64,000 nucleotides of DNA, taken from assembly GCA_964584805.1 (NCBI GenBank), contig CAZPAY010000002.1, positions 62,001-126,000 of the forward strand. The letters are read 5' to 3'. Below, in pieces: positions 7,116-15,645 of the stretch (position 1 is the first letter of the stretch; every line of letters begins with the position of its first letter). The position numbers and the translations under genes are program-made. This stretch comes from JABHIE01 sp964584805. Its GTDB lineage: Bacteria; Planctomycetota; UBA1135. The notes below the pieces were generated by a model. It was not told the origin of the DNA, ran no database searches, and saw nothing but the letters and a program-made list of their open reading frames with translations.

Positions 7116-9265
7116 ATTCTCGTTTGCTTTTGATTGTGACTTGTTTGTCGGCGCTTGTTGTGAGCGCGGGTGCGCAAGAAGTGTCGTCGTCGGCTTTGTC
7201 GGCGCCGCAGGCGCATGTTCCGACTATTGATGGCTCGGTGAAAATCGATGGTGTTCTGGAAGACTCATGGGGCGAGGCTGTATTACTTGGCGCGTTTCAT
7301 GAGGTCGAGCCGCATGAGGGTGCGTTGGCTGACCCCGCGACCGAAGTGCGTTTGATGCGTAATGCAACCCACCTTTTTGTTTCGATGAAATGTTTTGAGC
7401 CAGAGCCTGACAAGATGGTTCTGCAAAACATGGAGCGCGATGCATTTCTGGAAGAAGACGATCGCGTCGAATTTGTATTTGATACTTTTCACGACGGCAA
7501 GACAGCTTACTTTTTTCAGATGTCGGCGGCAGGTTCGCGCGGTGATGGTTTAATTGCCGAAAATGGTTCGCGTTTTAATAAAAAATGGAATGGCGTTTGG
7601 CAGGGTCGGGTAGAGCGTTCTGATGAGTATTGGATTGCTGAGATGGCGATTCCGTTTCGTAGCCTCTCTTTTGGTGACGATGGCATGTGGCGCGCGAATT
7701 TTCAGCGCTATCGTGGTTCGAGTCGTTCGAGTTATCGTTGGGCTTTTCCAGTAAGAGAGTATTGGTTGTTCACCGTGTTAAAAGCCGGCGAATTGACAGG
7801 CTTTGATGGCATTGAGTCTGACTTGGGTGGTGAGTTCCGCCCGTATTTGAAGAGCAAGCAGAGTCATTTGCGCGCAGGTTCGCTGGATGAGTTTGATGCG
7901 GATATCGGTGCTGAGTTGTCGTTTGCGATTACGCCTGAACTAAAGGCCTCGGTGACTTGGAATACGGATTTTGCCGAGACTGAAGTTGATGACCGTCGCG
8001 TGAACTTGTCTCGCTATTCGACCTTCTTTCCTGAAAAACGCGACTTCTTTTTACAGGATTCAAATTTGTTTGAATTTGGCCCGCGAGGTCATGCTTTGAA
8101 GCCCTTTTTTAGCCGGCGCATTGGTTTGGTAGATGGCGAGGAAGTGCCGATTGAGTCGGGCATGCGGGTGGCTGGCCGCATTGGAGATTTTGACTTAGGC
8201 GTACTCGCGGTGCGCACTGATGCGGTTGATTCGCTGGGTGTGCCGAGTGGTGAGTTGGGTGTTTTTCGACCCGCCTGGAATATTAAAGAGGGCATTTCGA
8301 TTGGTGCATTGCTGACTTATGGCAACCCTGAAACTGACGCGCATAACCACACGGCTGGTTTAGATTTTCGAGGTAGCCAGGCGGATGTTGCCGATGGCTT
8401 ATTGGGTTGGAGTGCTTACGCGATTCAAAGTGTAGATGATGCATCAAGCGAGCGTGGCTGGGCGGGTGGTGGCGATCTGTTTTGGAAAAATGATTCCTTT
8501 GATATTTTCGCGAAGGTCATCAGCACGAGTAATGATTACTCTCCTGGCTTGGGTTATGTCCGTCGCCCAGGTGAGACGCTCTATCGCACCAAGATTGAGC
8601 ATAAATATCGTTTTGATGGCAAGGTCGTGCGCGAGCTTGAGTCAGCGATTTCAGCTTGGTGGTGGATTGACAATATTGGTGAAGTCAGTCAAGGCATCAA
8701 TTTTGATTTGTTCGCGCTTGAGTTTCAAGACGGGTCCATGATTGACCTGTCTTTGGATACCGACCAAGACCGTGTTGACGCAGCTTTCGATCCCGCCGAT
8801 GGTGCGACGATCGAGGCCGGTTTTTATGATTGGATGACATGGGGCGCTGAATACATGAGCTCAAGCACGGGCGAGTTCGGTTATGGTTTTGGCGTGCACT
8901 GGGGCGATTGGTATGACGGCCAGATGGCCGAGTACGAGGGCGGAATTATCTGGAGGCCGTCCGCCTCGGTTTTTGTTGAGTTGGACTACTCTTTGAATCA
9001 TGCAGTTTTTGAAGGTGGCGGCTTTGATGCACAATTAGCTTCGCTTGCGTTTGATTGGAATTTTTCCCAAGACAGCATTTTCCAAAATATGATTCAATGG
9101 GATTCCGATTCCGATGAATTAGGTGTGCAAAGTCGTGTGCGTTGGTTTATTGAAGACGGCCGCGAAGTGTTTTTGGTGGTGAATACGGGTTGGGTGCGGG
9201 ATGAAAACTTCCGCCCGATTGATTCGGATTTGACAGCCAAGGTGGTTTACGCGGTACGCTTCTAA
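7112..9265 (+). CDS. DUF5916-family protein with N-terminal CBM9-like domain
   Basis: A 717-residue exported protein: signal peptide MNSRLLLIVTCLSALVVSAGAQ, then a CBM9-like domain (about 35-215; IDGSVKIDGVLEDSWGEA, DRVEFVFDTFHDGKTAYFF, WIAEMAIPFRSL). The remainder matches DUF5916, recognisable by the strand FFPEKRDFFLQDSNLFEFG and many alternating beta-strands ending in a C-terminal aromatic residue (VVYAVRF), as in outer-membrane barrels. Members are probably outer-membrane proteins with an exposed or periplasmic carbohydrate-binding-like head. No enzymatic residues can be assigned. The gene overlaps mutY by 4 bases, and its stop is directly followed by the STT3-like gene, so the three may be one transcript. 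Confidence 0.85.
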   Translation: MNSRLLLIVTCLSALVVSAGAQEVSSSALSAPQAHVPTIDGSVKIDGVLEDSWGEAVLLGAFHEVEPHEGALADPATEVRLMRNATHLFVSMKCFEPEPDKMVLQNMERDAFLEEDDRVEFVFDTFHDGKTAYFFQMSAAGSRGDGLIAENGSRFNKKWNGVWQGRVERSDEYWIAEMAIPFRSLSFGDDGMWRANFQRYRGSSRSSYRWAFPVREYWLFTVLKAGELTGFDGIESDLGGEFRPYLKSKQSHLRAGSLDEFDADIGAELSFAITPELKASVTWNTDFAETEVDDRRVNLSRYSTFFPEKRDFFLQDSNLFEFGPRGHALKPFFSRRIGLVDGEEVPIESGMRVAGRIGDFDLGVLAVRTDAVDSLGVPSGELGVFRPAWNIKEGISIGALLTYGNPETDAHNHTAGLDFRGSQADVADGLLGWSAYAIQSVDDASSERGWAGGGDLFWKNDSFDIFAKVISTSNDYSPGLGYVRRPGETLYRTKIEHKYRFDGKVVRELESAISAWWWIDNIGEVSQGINFDLFALEFQDGSMIDLSLDTDQDRVDAAFDPADGATIEAGFYDWMTWGAEYMSSSTGEFGYGFGVHWGDWYDGQMAEYEGGIIWRPSASVFVELDYSLNHAVFEGGGFDAQLASLAFDWNFSQDSIFQNMIQWDSDSDELGVQSRVRWFIEDGREVFLVVNTGWVRDENFRPIDSDLTAKVVYAVRF

Positions 9266-9266
9266 A

Positions 9267-11531
9267 GTGCGATTGAATTCCCTCCCTGCGTTGCTGATTG
9301 CGCTGATTGGTGTTTTGGTTTTGTCGTGGGGCGCGCGCGAGGCGCACCATATCCGAATGCCTTTTTCAGCGGGCGATTCGGCGGATTGGTTTTCGGTTGA
9401 CAGTGATGGTTTGTATCACTTCAAGCGTTTGCGCGCTGAGACGGGAAGTGATGGCTTTCCGGTCGGTGTAGATTCTGAATTGAATTGGCCTTTTGGCGCA
9501 AGCGTGCCTTGGCCACCGTATTACACGGTATTTTTGAAGTGGATTGGCGCAACTCCAGACGACGGCGAATCGTCGGCTATGGCTGCTTCGGTACCGTTTG
9601 TGCTGGGTATTTGCACATCGCTTTTGCTCGCTTTACTCGCGTGGCGTATGAGTCATGGCAATGCCTTGGCAGCATGGATGACCGGCGGTTTGCATGCGCT
9701 GACTTATGCGAGCATTCATTACTCCGTGCCGGGCAATGCAGACCATCATGCTTTTGTTGCACTTCTGGTCGTGTTGCTTTTTGCAGCTCTCGGTCGCGCT
9801 TTGGTGAAGGAATGCCCCGGATCAGCGGTTGCTGCAGGTCTTGTCGCGGGCGTGTTGCTGGGCTCTTGGGTTGCTTCACTTGTGGTCGTTTTGGTTGCGC
9901 AACTTGGTTTCGCCGCCTTGCTCTGGATGGATCGATTCGCACCCCGACCCGAAGTGGGGCGCACGGGATTCTTGTTTCATTTGTGCGGTGCGCTTGGTGT
10001 ATTGCCCGCAGTCTTGCATAGCCCATGGGCGCAAAACACACCCTGGTCGGTGGTAAATCTTTCATGGTTTCATTTGGCCTTTATGCTTGCCGGCGCGTTG
10101 GTTTTTGTGCCGATGGTTTGGCCAAATGCTTCCTTACGGATGCGAGGCTTTGGCCCCTTTCAGGTAGTCATTGCCTTGATTGGCGCGGTACTCGTTTTTT
10201 GGGTGACGGATACCGGTCCGATTGCAGGTATTCGCGAAGCGTTTTCTTGGGCCTCGCGCACCGATGCCTTTATGTCTGGCATTGCAGAATCGGAACCATT
10301 ATTGGGTGTTGATAAAACAGGCACGGGCGGTTTCTTCCGTTGGCTCGGCTTGAGCGTTTTGCTGCTGCCGTGGGTTTTGTGGCAAGCGTGGTTACATGTG
10401 CGCGCGGGTTTTCGTGACCGCTTGTTCTGGATGTTGGCTTTGGCCATTTTCTTGATTCAAGCACTCTTCCAGCGTCGTTTTGGCGATTTAGCAGCCTTGC
10501 CACTTGCCGTCTTGGTAGGCGTAGGGGTCGCCGAGCGTTTGCAAAATGCCGCATCTTGTCGCCCTATGTTGCGTAAGCCATTGAGTCAGGCAGGGCTCGC
10601 CATTGCTTTAGTTTTTGTTTTGCAAACTCCAGAGGTCTTGCGCGCAGTCGAGCATGCGGGGCAGTCGCGCTTCCATTCGGCTTATGCGGGGCAACGATTG
10701 TTGATGAAAGAAATTCGACCCATGATTGCTGCCGAGCGTGAGGCGGGCCGCAATTTCGGCGTGATGGCAACTTGGGATCAGGGACACGCTCTTGAGTGGG
10801 CTGCAGATGCACCAACCGTAGCCACGAATTTTGGCTCTTACATTGGCCACGATAGTTTCATGGCTCCCGGTCAGTTTTTTCTTTCATCCAGCTCAAATGA
10901 TGCCAAAGAAATACTGGCGCGCCGTAAAGTCGGTTTCGTCTGGATGGACAGCCGCTTCCGCCAAGGCTTGCCCGCTTTGGTTTCAGCTGTCGGTGGCGAA
11001 TTGGATGATTACTTGCGCACCTCGTCTATGCCAAATGGGCAAGTGCGCACCGAATTTCAGCCAAGCTATTTTCAATCAACCGCTCACCCTCTCGAGTGGG
11101 ACGGCGACCCCGATGGCCCCGACGGTGCCCTGCCGCCACTCGATTTTGTGCGTTTAGTCGCGGTTTCTGAAATGGCCGATAGCGATCCGCGTTTGGGGTT
11201 TACCCAGCCCATCCCTGCCGCTCGTGTTTGGCAGGTTGTGCCAGGCGCTGACCTGCAATGGATGGGCGAGCCAGGCACAAAAATTGTGGTCGACATCCCC
11301 ATGGAAATGCGCGGGGCAAATCGCGAGGTGTATTTTCGCTGGCGATGGCATAAAGAAATCGAGATTGCCGAAAACACACTCGCCCGCATGCGGGTGCCTT
11401 ACGCGACGACCGGCCAAGCGTCGTTTGTCGCGGGCCGAGCGACTTGGCAAATGGGTGATCATGCACCTCAACCCCTCATCCTTGGTGATGAAGACATTTT
11501 GCTTTGCAGTCAAATCCAGTTAGGCCAGTAG
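9267..11531 (+). CDS. STT3/AglB-like oligosaccharyltransferase homologue (GT66-like)
   Basis: A 754-residue integral membrane protein with about 12 hydrophobic helices in the first 460 residues and a soluble C-terminal part, the architecture of STT3/AglB/PglB. Three family motifs are present: a DxD in the first external loop (DSDGLYHF, D45-x-D47), the second-loop motif NADHHAF (D159-H-H) as in archaeal AglB, and MATWDQGHALEWAADAPTVA (W503-D504-Q505-G506) in the position of the WWDYG signature, including the flanking GH and the xPxVA tail. The Tyr of WWDYG is Gln and the first Trp is Thr, so acceptor-sequon recognition may differ or be lost. It could glycosylate exported proteins or be a divergent lipid-linked glycan transferase. 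It starts with GTG one base after the upstream stop. Confidence 0.75.
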   Translation: MRLNSLPALLIALIGVLVLSWGAREAHHIRMPFSAGDSADWFSVDSDGLYHFKRLRAETGSDGFPVGVDSELNWPFGASVPWPPYYTVFLKWIGATPDDGESSAMAASVPFVLGICTSLLLALLAWRMSHGNALAAWMTGGLHALTYASIHYSVPGNADHHAFVALLVVLLFAALGRALVKECPGSAVAAGLVAGVLLGSWVASLVVVLVAQLGFAALLWMDRFAPRPEVGRTGFLFHLCGALGVLPAVLHSPWAQNTPWSVVNLSWFHLAFMLAGALVFVPMVWPNASLRMRGFGPFQVVIALIGAVLVFWVTDTGPIAGIREAFSWASRTDAFMSGIAESEPLLGVDKTGTGGFFRWLGLSVLLLPWVLWQAWLHVRAGFRDRLFWMLALAIFLIQALFQRRFGDLAALPLAVLVGVGVAERLQNAASCRPMLRKPLSQAGLAIALVFVLQTPEVLRAVEHAGQSRFHSAYAGQRLLMKEIRPMIAAEREAGRNFGVMATWDQGHALEWAADAPTVATNFGSYIGHDSFMAPGQFFLSSSSNDAKEILARRKVGFVWMDSRFRQGLPALVSAVGGELDDYLRTSSMPNGQVRTEFQPSYFQSTAHPLEWDGDPDGPDGALPPLDFVRLVAVSEMADSDPRLGFTQPIPAARVWQVVPGADLQWMGEPGTKIVVDIPMEMRGANREVYFRWRWHKEIEIAENTLARMRVPYATTGQASFVAGRATWQMGDHAPQPLILGDEDILLCSQIQLGQ

Positions 11532-11575
11532 TTTTAGTTTCCCATCCCTGGGTCGGGGAGTGCTTATCATTCCGT

Positions 11576-12202
11576 ATGCGTTTTTTAGCCCTATGCTGCT
11601 TCATTGCATTCTCTCTATCCTGTAGCAGTAATACTGTTGGGGGAGATCTCCGCTCTAGTGCTGGTTTTGGCTTGGGCCTAACCGAAACCCCAGAGACCCA
11701 GATGAATTCCCTTACCCTCTCTTTTTTCTCGCCAGAAAACGAAATGGGGCTTCTTTCTTTGTCGCGAGCGAGGATTCCATGGACATCGGTTTACATTCCA
11801 GTTGTCCTCGGAGTTGAAATGCTCTTTCTTTCTGACGAATCCAACACAAGATACTCTGGGGCGAATTACAGCGGGGAACGGCGAGATGAGTGGTACTACG
11901 GAAACCACAATTATGAAGAAGAAGGCAAGTTCATCGGGTTTGATTGTGGATTTGCAAAGCCAATTGGCGAATATTTGTTTCCCTATGTCGTCACTGGCCC
12001 GGTGTTGAATTACACCTATGGGTCAGGTTGGCGTGATAATGAGTATATAACCCACCATCATTTTGAAGAATGGGATTGGAATGTTGGAGGTGGCCTCATC
12101 GTGAAACTACCGATGCGCGGAGAGAATTCGATTTGGTATTTCGATGTCGGTTGGGACTCCGCGCCTGAAGTTTTGCATTTTGGTTTTGTTTGGTCTCATT
12201 AG
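11576..12202 (+). CDS. Predicted lipoprotein of unknown function
   Basis: A 208-residue protein from the ATG at 11576, chosen because it begins an apparent lipoprotein signal (MRFLALCCFIAFSLSCSS); the reading frame is open upstream into the previous gene. The mature part is rich in Gly, Tyr and Trp with alternating hydrophobic strands (TLSFFSPENEMGLLSL, YLFPYVVTGPVLNYTYG, NVGGGLIVKLPM), suggesting a small outer-membrane or periplasmic beta-barrel-like fold. I recognise no family. The context is an exported-protein run on the same strand, with the DUF1800 gene 15 bases downstream. The lipobox is imperfect (SLSC), so lipidation is uncertain. Confidence 0.6.
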   Translation: MRFLALCCFIAFSLSCSSNTVGGDLRSSAGFGLGLTETPETQMNSLTLSFFSPENEMGLLSLSRARIPWTSVYIPVVLGVEMLFLSDESNTRYSGANYSGERRDEWYYGNHNYEEEGKFIGFDCGFAKPIGEYLFPYVVTGPVLNYTYGSGWRDNEYITHHHFEEWDWNVGGGLIVKLPMRGENSIWYFDVGWDSAPEVLHFGFVWSH

Positions 12203-12217
12203 CGTTTAGTATGCGGC

Positions 12218-13804
12218 ATGTTTGACCTTCAGCAAGCAAGTGCCGTCGAGCCTCTCACCGAGCGTGAAAAGGCCGTTCATGTTTTGACTCGCTTTTCCTT
12301 TGGCTATGGGCCGGATGATGTAGAAAATGTGATGAAGGTCGGTGCGGAATCGTGGCTACGCGGCCAGATGCGTGACACGCCGGCTTCTGGTTCGAGTCTG
12401 GGGCAGCGCCTGAGAGGGATGGATACGCTGTTCATGACGCCTGCTGAAGTCAGGGGCTTAGTCGAGCGTGACGGCAAGGTGCGTGATTTATCGCCAAAAG
12501 ATCAAGAGGCCCGCAAGAAACTAGAGCGAGTTCCGCGCAACGAATTGATTCAGGCCGTCCTTTTTCGCGCGATATACAATCCACACCAAACGAAAGAAGT
12601 TGCGTGTGATTTTTGGCGCAATCATTTAAATGTAAGTTTTACAAAGGGCCAGCAGTCATTTCCGTTGATTCCGCATTATGAACAAACCGTTTTGCGCGAT
12701 AATGTTTTTGGGGACTTCGGCGCGATGTTGCGGGCGAGCGCAAAGCACCCCGCGATGTTGCAATATTTAGACAATCATTTGTCACGCCGTCCCCCCACGG
12801 ATCAAGAGTTGGCGGAAGTTGAGCGGCGCACAAAACGCAAGACTGGCTCAAAAGAGCGCGCGGAAGAGGCGGCCCAAATTGCGGCGCAGCGCGGCCTGAA
12901 TGAAAATTATGCGCGGGAATTAATGGAGCTGCATACCCTTGGTGTTGACAATTATTATCGCCAAAAAGATGTGGTTGCCGTCGCCGAAGCTTTGACTGGC
13001 TGGACTTTTAACGGCGGACGGCGCGGCTCTTATGAATTCGAATTTAAGCCGGGTATGCATGTAAAAGGGGATAAGCGCGTTTTGGGTAAGCGCCTCAAGG
13101 AAGATGCTTCGGGTGGCCCAGGTCAGGGCGAAGATGTATTGACGCTTTTACTTCAGCACAAAGGTACGGGCGATTTTTTGGCGACGAAAATGGTGCGTTA
13201 CTTTGTTGCGGATGAGCCACCAAGAAAATTGGTGAAGGCCGTTGCGAAAACCTATAAAAAGTCGGGCGGAAATATTCCGGCGATGTTCATGACCATCATC
13301 GAGAGCGATGAGTTTTGGCGGCGAGAGCACTTCCGTGCCAAGTTCAAAACTCCTTGGGAATATGTGCTTTCGGCATTGCGCATTACGGGGGCCGATGTGA
13401 CGGATGCCCGCAAGGTGCTGAGTTGGTTGCAGACGATGGGTCAGCCGCTTTATCACTGTGATGACCCAACCGGTTGGTACGAAACAGCCGATAGGTGGCT
13501 TGATCCTGGGATTATGGCCCTGCGTTGGCAGTTTGCGATCGATTTGGCTGGAGGCAAAATGCGCGGCGTAAAAATTCCCGATTCTTTCTGGGAGCGCATC
13601 CCCACCGATGGCGTGCATCCAAGATTTTGGCAGCGTACTCTTACTAAATTGATTTTGCCGGCGGGTGCGGGCGAGCGCACGCGCGCGGCTTTGTCGGCTG
13701 TGACTTCGAAGTATTTGGCAAGAGAGCAAGATCCAGTTCTCTCCGAACTTGGGCCAGATTTATTGGCTTTGCTTCTAGGTTCCCCTGAGTTTCAACAACA
13801 GTAG
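12218..13804 (+). CDS. DUF1800 domain-containing protein
   Basis: A 528-residue protein of the DUF1800 family. Recognisable segments are the N-terminal HVLTRFSFGYGPDDVENV, the core NENYARELMELHTLGVD with its following ALTGWTF, and the C-terminal KKSGGNIPAMFMTIIESDEFW. The biochemical role is unknown. In many bacteria, notably Planctomycetota, DUF1800 genes are paired with a DUF1501 gene as here, with the second gene 2 bases downstream, suggesting the two products work together, probably at the cell envelope. No signal peptide is visible at the chosen ATG, which is common for the family in such pairs. Confidence 0.92.
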   Translation: MFDLQQASAVEPLTEREKAVHVLTRFSFGYGPDDVENVMKVGAESWLRGQMRDTPASGSSLGQRLRGMDTLFMTPAEVRGLVERDGKVRDLSPKDQEARKKLERVPRNELIQAVLFRAIYNPHQTKEVACDFWRNHLNVSFTKGQQSFPLIPHYEQTVLRDNVFGDFGAMLRASAKHPAMLQYLDNHLSRRPPTDQELAEVERRTKRKTGSKERAEEAAQIAAQRGLNENYARELMELHTLGVDNYYRQKDVVAVAEALTGWTFNGGRRGSYEFEFKPGMHVKGDKRVLGKRLKEDASGGPGQGEDVLTLLLQHKGTGDFLATKMVRYFVADEPPRKLVKAVAKTYKKSGGNIPAMFMTIIESDEFWRREHFRAKFKTPWEYVLSALRITGADVTDARKVLSWLQTMGQPLYHCDDPTGWYETADRWLDPGIMALRWQFAIDLAGGKMRGVKIPDSFWERIPTDGVHPRFWQRTLTKLILPAGAGERTRAALSAVTSKYLAREQDPVLSELGPDLLALLLGSPEFQQQ

Positions 13805-13806
13805 CC

Positions 13807-15069
13807 ATGAAAAAAAACATTTCCCGTCGTAGATTTTTGATTCAGGCCGGTGCGCTCGGTGTTGCGGCAAGCACGCATGCTTGGGCTCGCCCGTTTTCGT
13901 TTGTTGCACCATCAGCAAAGCGGCATACGCTTGTCATGATTTATTTGCGTGGCGGTTGTGACCCCTTAAATCAAATCGTGCCCTTTAAGGATAAGACTTA
14001 TTACAAAGTGCGGCCGACTATTGCATTGTCTGAGGCTGACGGCATTATCCCCGTGACTTCGAAATGGGCGCTCGCACCTTCGATGGCTGCGCTTGAGGCG
14101 GCCTTCCGTGAAAAAGATTTTGCGGTTGTGATGAATGCCGGCTCACCCCACCGTACGCGTAGTCATTTTGACGCACAAGATTTTATGGAGTTCGGCGCTC
14201 CCGGCGATCGCTCGGTTCGCGATGGCTGGCTAAACCGCTATTTGCGTTTGACGCAGACAAAAGAGAGTGACACCTTGCGCGCATTTTCAATGCAAGAATT
14301 GTTGCCGAGGTCTTTGAGGGGGGAATACCCTGTTTTGGCTGTGCCGACTTCCATGGAAAAGAGAAAGGGGTCGCGCACTTTAGAGAAGTTCGAATCACTT
14401 TTCGGCGAAGGCGCCTCGGACGAGGGCGGCGAAAGTTTGATGGGCAAGCGCAAAGACGACGGCACTGGCGTCGTCTTGTCTGGGCAGGTCACGATTGAAA
14501 CACTGCGTCGCTTCCAAGATATTTTGGCAAAGACCAAGCCAAACAAATCGGCTGGTTACGCCAAGAGCACATTCGGAAACCGACTTCAGGCGATTGCGCA
14601 AGTCGTGCGGAGTGGGGCGCCGGTCGAAGTGGTGGGGCTCGATTACAACGGATGGGATGATCACAATGCGATGGGTGGTGCTGAGGGGCGGCATCAACAG
14701 CGCACGCAAGATTTGGCCACCTCGCTCGCAGCATTCCGCAAGGATTTGGGAGAGCAGATGAGCGAGGTCACATTGATGGTGATGACCGAGTTTGGTCGTA
14801 CGGTGCGCGAAAACGGAAACGCCGGTACAGATCACGGCCACGGCGGGGCGATTTGGCTCATGGGCGGTGGAGTGCGTGGCGGCAAAGTGCATGGCAAATT
14901 TGCCGGGCTAGAAGATGCCCAGCTGTACCAGGGTCGCGATTTGCCTGTAACGACTGACTTCAGGGATGTCATGGGCGAGGCGCTCTCGCATTGTTTTGGC
15001 TATAAGGCCGGGAAGGACTTTTTCCCGGGTTATGCGGGGAAACGGCGACTTTCCAGTCTCTTTTCTTAG
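13807..15069 (+). CDS. DUF1501 protein with Tat signal
   Basis: A 420-residue protein starting MKKNISRRRFLIQAGALG, a twin-arginine signal (SRRRFL), so exported folded. The body matches DUF1501, a sulfatase/alkaline-phosphatase-like fold: LVMIYLRGGCDPLN near the start, NAGSPHRTRSHFDAQDFME (about 106-124), and MVMTEFGRTVRENGNAGTDH with HGHGGAIWLMGGGV (about 323-356). The paired Asp/His residues (TDHGHG) are the ones expected to bind metal in this superfamily, but no substrate is established. It pairs with the DUF1800 gene two bases upstream. A weak GC stem-loop follows its stop. Confidence 0.92.
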   Translation: MKKNISRRRFLIQAGALGVAASTHAWARPFSFVAPSAKRHTLVMIYLRGGCDPLNQIVPFKDKTYYKVRPTIALSEADGIIPVTSKWALAPSMAALEAAFREKDFAVVMNAGSPHRTRSHFDAQDFMEFGAPGDRSVRDGWLNRYLRLTQTKESDTLRAFSMQELLPRSLRGEYPVLAVPTSMEKRKGSRTLEKFESLFGEGASDEGGESLMGKRKDDGTGVVLSGQVTIETLRRFQDILAKTKPNKSAGYAKSTFGNRLQAIAQVVRSGAPVEVVGLDYNGWDDHNAMGGAEGRHQQRTQDLATSLAAFRKDLGEQMSEVTLMVMTEFGRTVRENGNAGTDHGHGGAIWLMGGGVRGGKVHGKFAGLEDAQLYQGRDLPVTTDFRDVMGEALSHCFGYKAGKDFFPGYAGKRRLSSLFS

Positions 15070-15076
15070 TGACCTA

Positions 15077-15100
15077 CCCGCTTGACTGCGGGCTTTCCTC
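15077..15100 (+). terminator. Weak stem-loop after the DUF1501 gene
   Basis: CCCGC (15077-15081) pairs with GCGGG (15088-15092) around a 6-base loop, followed by CTTTCCTC. The stem is short and the T-tract imperfect, but it lies 8 bases after the stop and just before a new promoter, so it may end the DUF1800/DUF1501 transcript. Confidence 0.35.
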
Positions 15101-15105
15101 GGTTA

Positions 15106-15122
15106 TTGAGAAATAGTCTCAA
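15106..15122. promoter_or_regulatory. Fur-like operator dyad 1
   Basis: TTGAGAAATAGTCTCAA is a perfect inverted repeat (TTGAGA, 5-base spacer, TCTCAA). It closely resembles the proteobacterial Fur-box core TGAGAATnnTTCTCA. It sits just upstream of a -35 element, and a second copy lies exactly 50 bases downstream. Confidence 0.65.
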
Positions 15123-15129
15123 ATACTTA

Positions 15130-15157
15130 TTGACACCGAGTGTTTTTGGTTTATATT
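15130..15157 (+). promoter_or_regulatory. Sigma70-type promoter of the 15190-16619 operon
   Basis: A consensus -35 TTGACA (15130-15135) is separated by 16 bases from a near-consensus -10 TATATT (15152-15157). It lies between the two Fur-like dyads, the second of which overlaps the -10 and the expected start point. The arrangement implies repression when the regulator binds. Confidence 0.7.
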
Positions 15158-15172
15158 GAGAATCAGTCGCAA
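15156..15172. promoter_or_regulatory. Fur-like operator dyad 2
   Basis: TTGAGAATCAGTCGCAA repeats dyad 1 with one mismatch in the right arm, and its TGAGAATCA half is even closer to the Fur consensus. It overlaps the -10 and expected transcription start and ends 17 bases before the next ATG. Centre-to-centre distance to dyad 1 is 50 bases, close to five helical turns. Confidence 0.65.
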
Positions 15173-15189
15173 CAGCGGCCGCACCTTTC

Positions 15190-15645
15190 ATGATTCCTCT
15201 CATGCCCATTCCACTCGCGCAAATGCCGTGCTCTGTCAAAGACGCGCTTCTCGCCGCCAATTTCGACGAAGCTTCCTTGCTGAATCGACTCACCGACTGT
15301 GGCTGTTTCGCAACAAGTGATTGCGATGCACACACTCTTGCCCACGCACTGATTCATCGCGAGACACAAGTCGCAGTGCATCTCGAAAATTTCCTCGATC
15401 GTATGCATGCTCGCCATGTCGCAGAGGTGTCGGAGACCGAAACGGAATTGCTTGCCACATATTGCCGCAAAGCCGATTGGAGGTCGTCCGAAAATTTGGG
15501 TGGCGTGCTTTGGGCCCTCGCGCGTGATCCGCGAGCAAAAGTACAACGCTCCTTTCGTATTCTCATTCAGCGCATCTCGCGCTCGGCATTCCGTCCCGAA
15601 ACAGAATTATGCGCGCCATCCTCGCTGCCGTCCTTGTCTTCTTAA
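15190..15645 (+). CDS. Unknown protein, first gene of the Fur-like-box operon
   Basis: A 151-residue, probably soluble protein of no family I recognise. Three Cys lie in a short stretch (LTDCGCFATSDC), followed by a His-rich helical segment (HTLAHALIHRETQVAVHLEN, FLDRMHARHVAEVSETETE); such residues could bind a metal, but this is inference. Codon use in this frame looks coding. It is the first gene after the promoter with two Fur-like dyads and overlaps the following membrane-protein gene by 37 bases, so the two are almost certainly one operon. Regulation by iron or another metal is the best guess at its physiology. The C-terminus (PSSLPSLSS) lies in the overlap and may be unstructured. Confidence 0.65.
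   Translation: MIPLMPIPLAQMPCSVKDALLAANFDEASLLNRLTDCGCFATSDCDAHTLAHALIHRETQVAVHLENFLDRMHARHVAEVSETETELLATYCRKADWRSSENLGGVLWALARDPRAKVQRSFRILIQRISRSAFRPETELCAPSSLPSLSS

Noticed and set aside
15163..15546. A 127-codon minus-strand frame across the Fur-like region
   Set aside because: It would run antisense through the first gene of the operon and begins inside it; the plus-strand frame has better codon character and the promoter.
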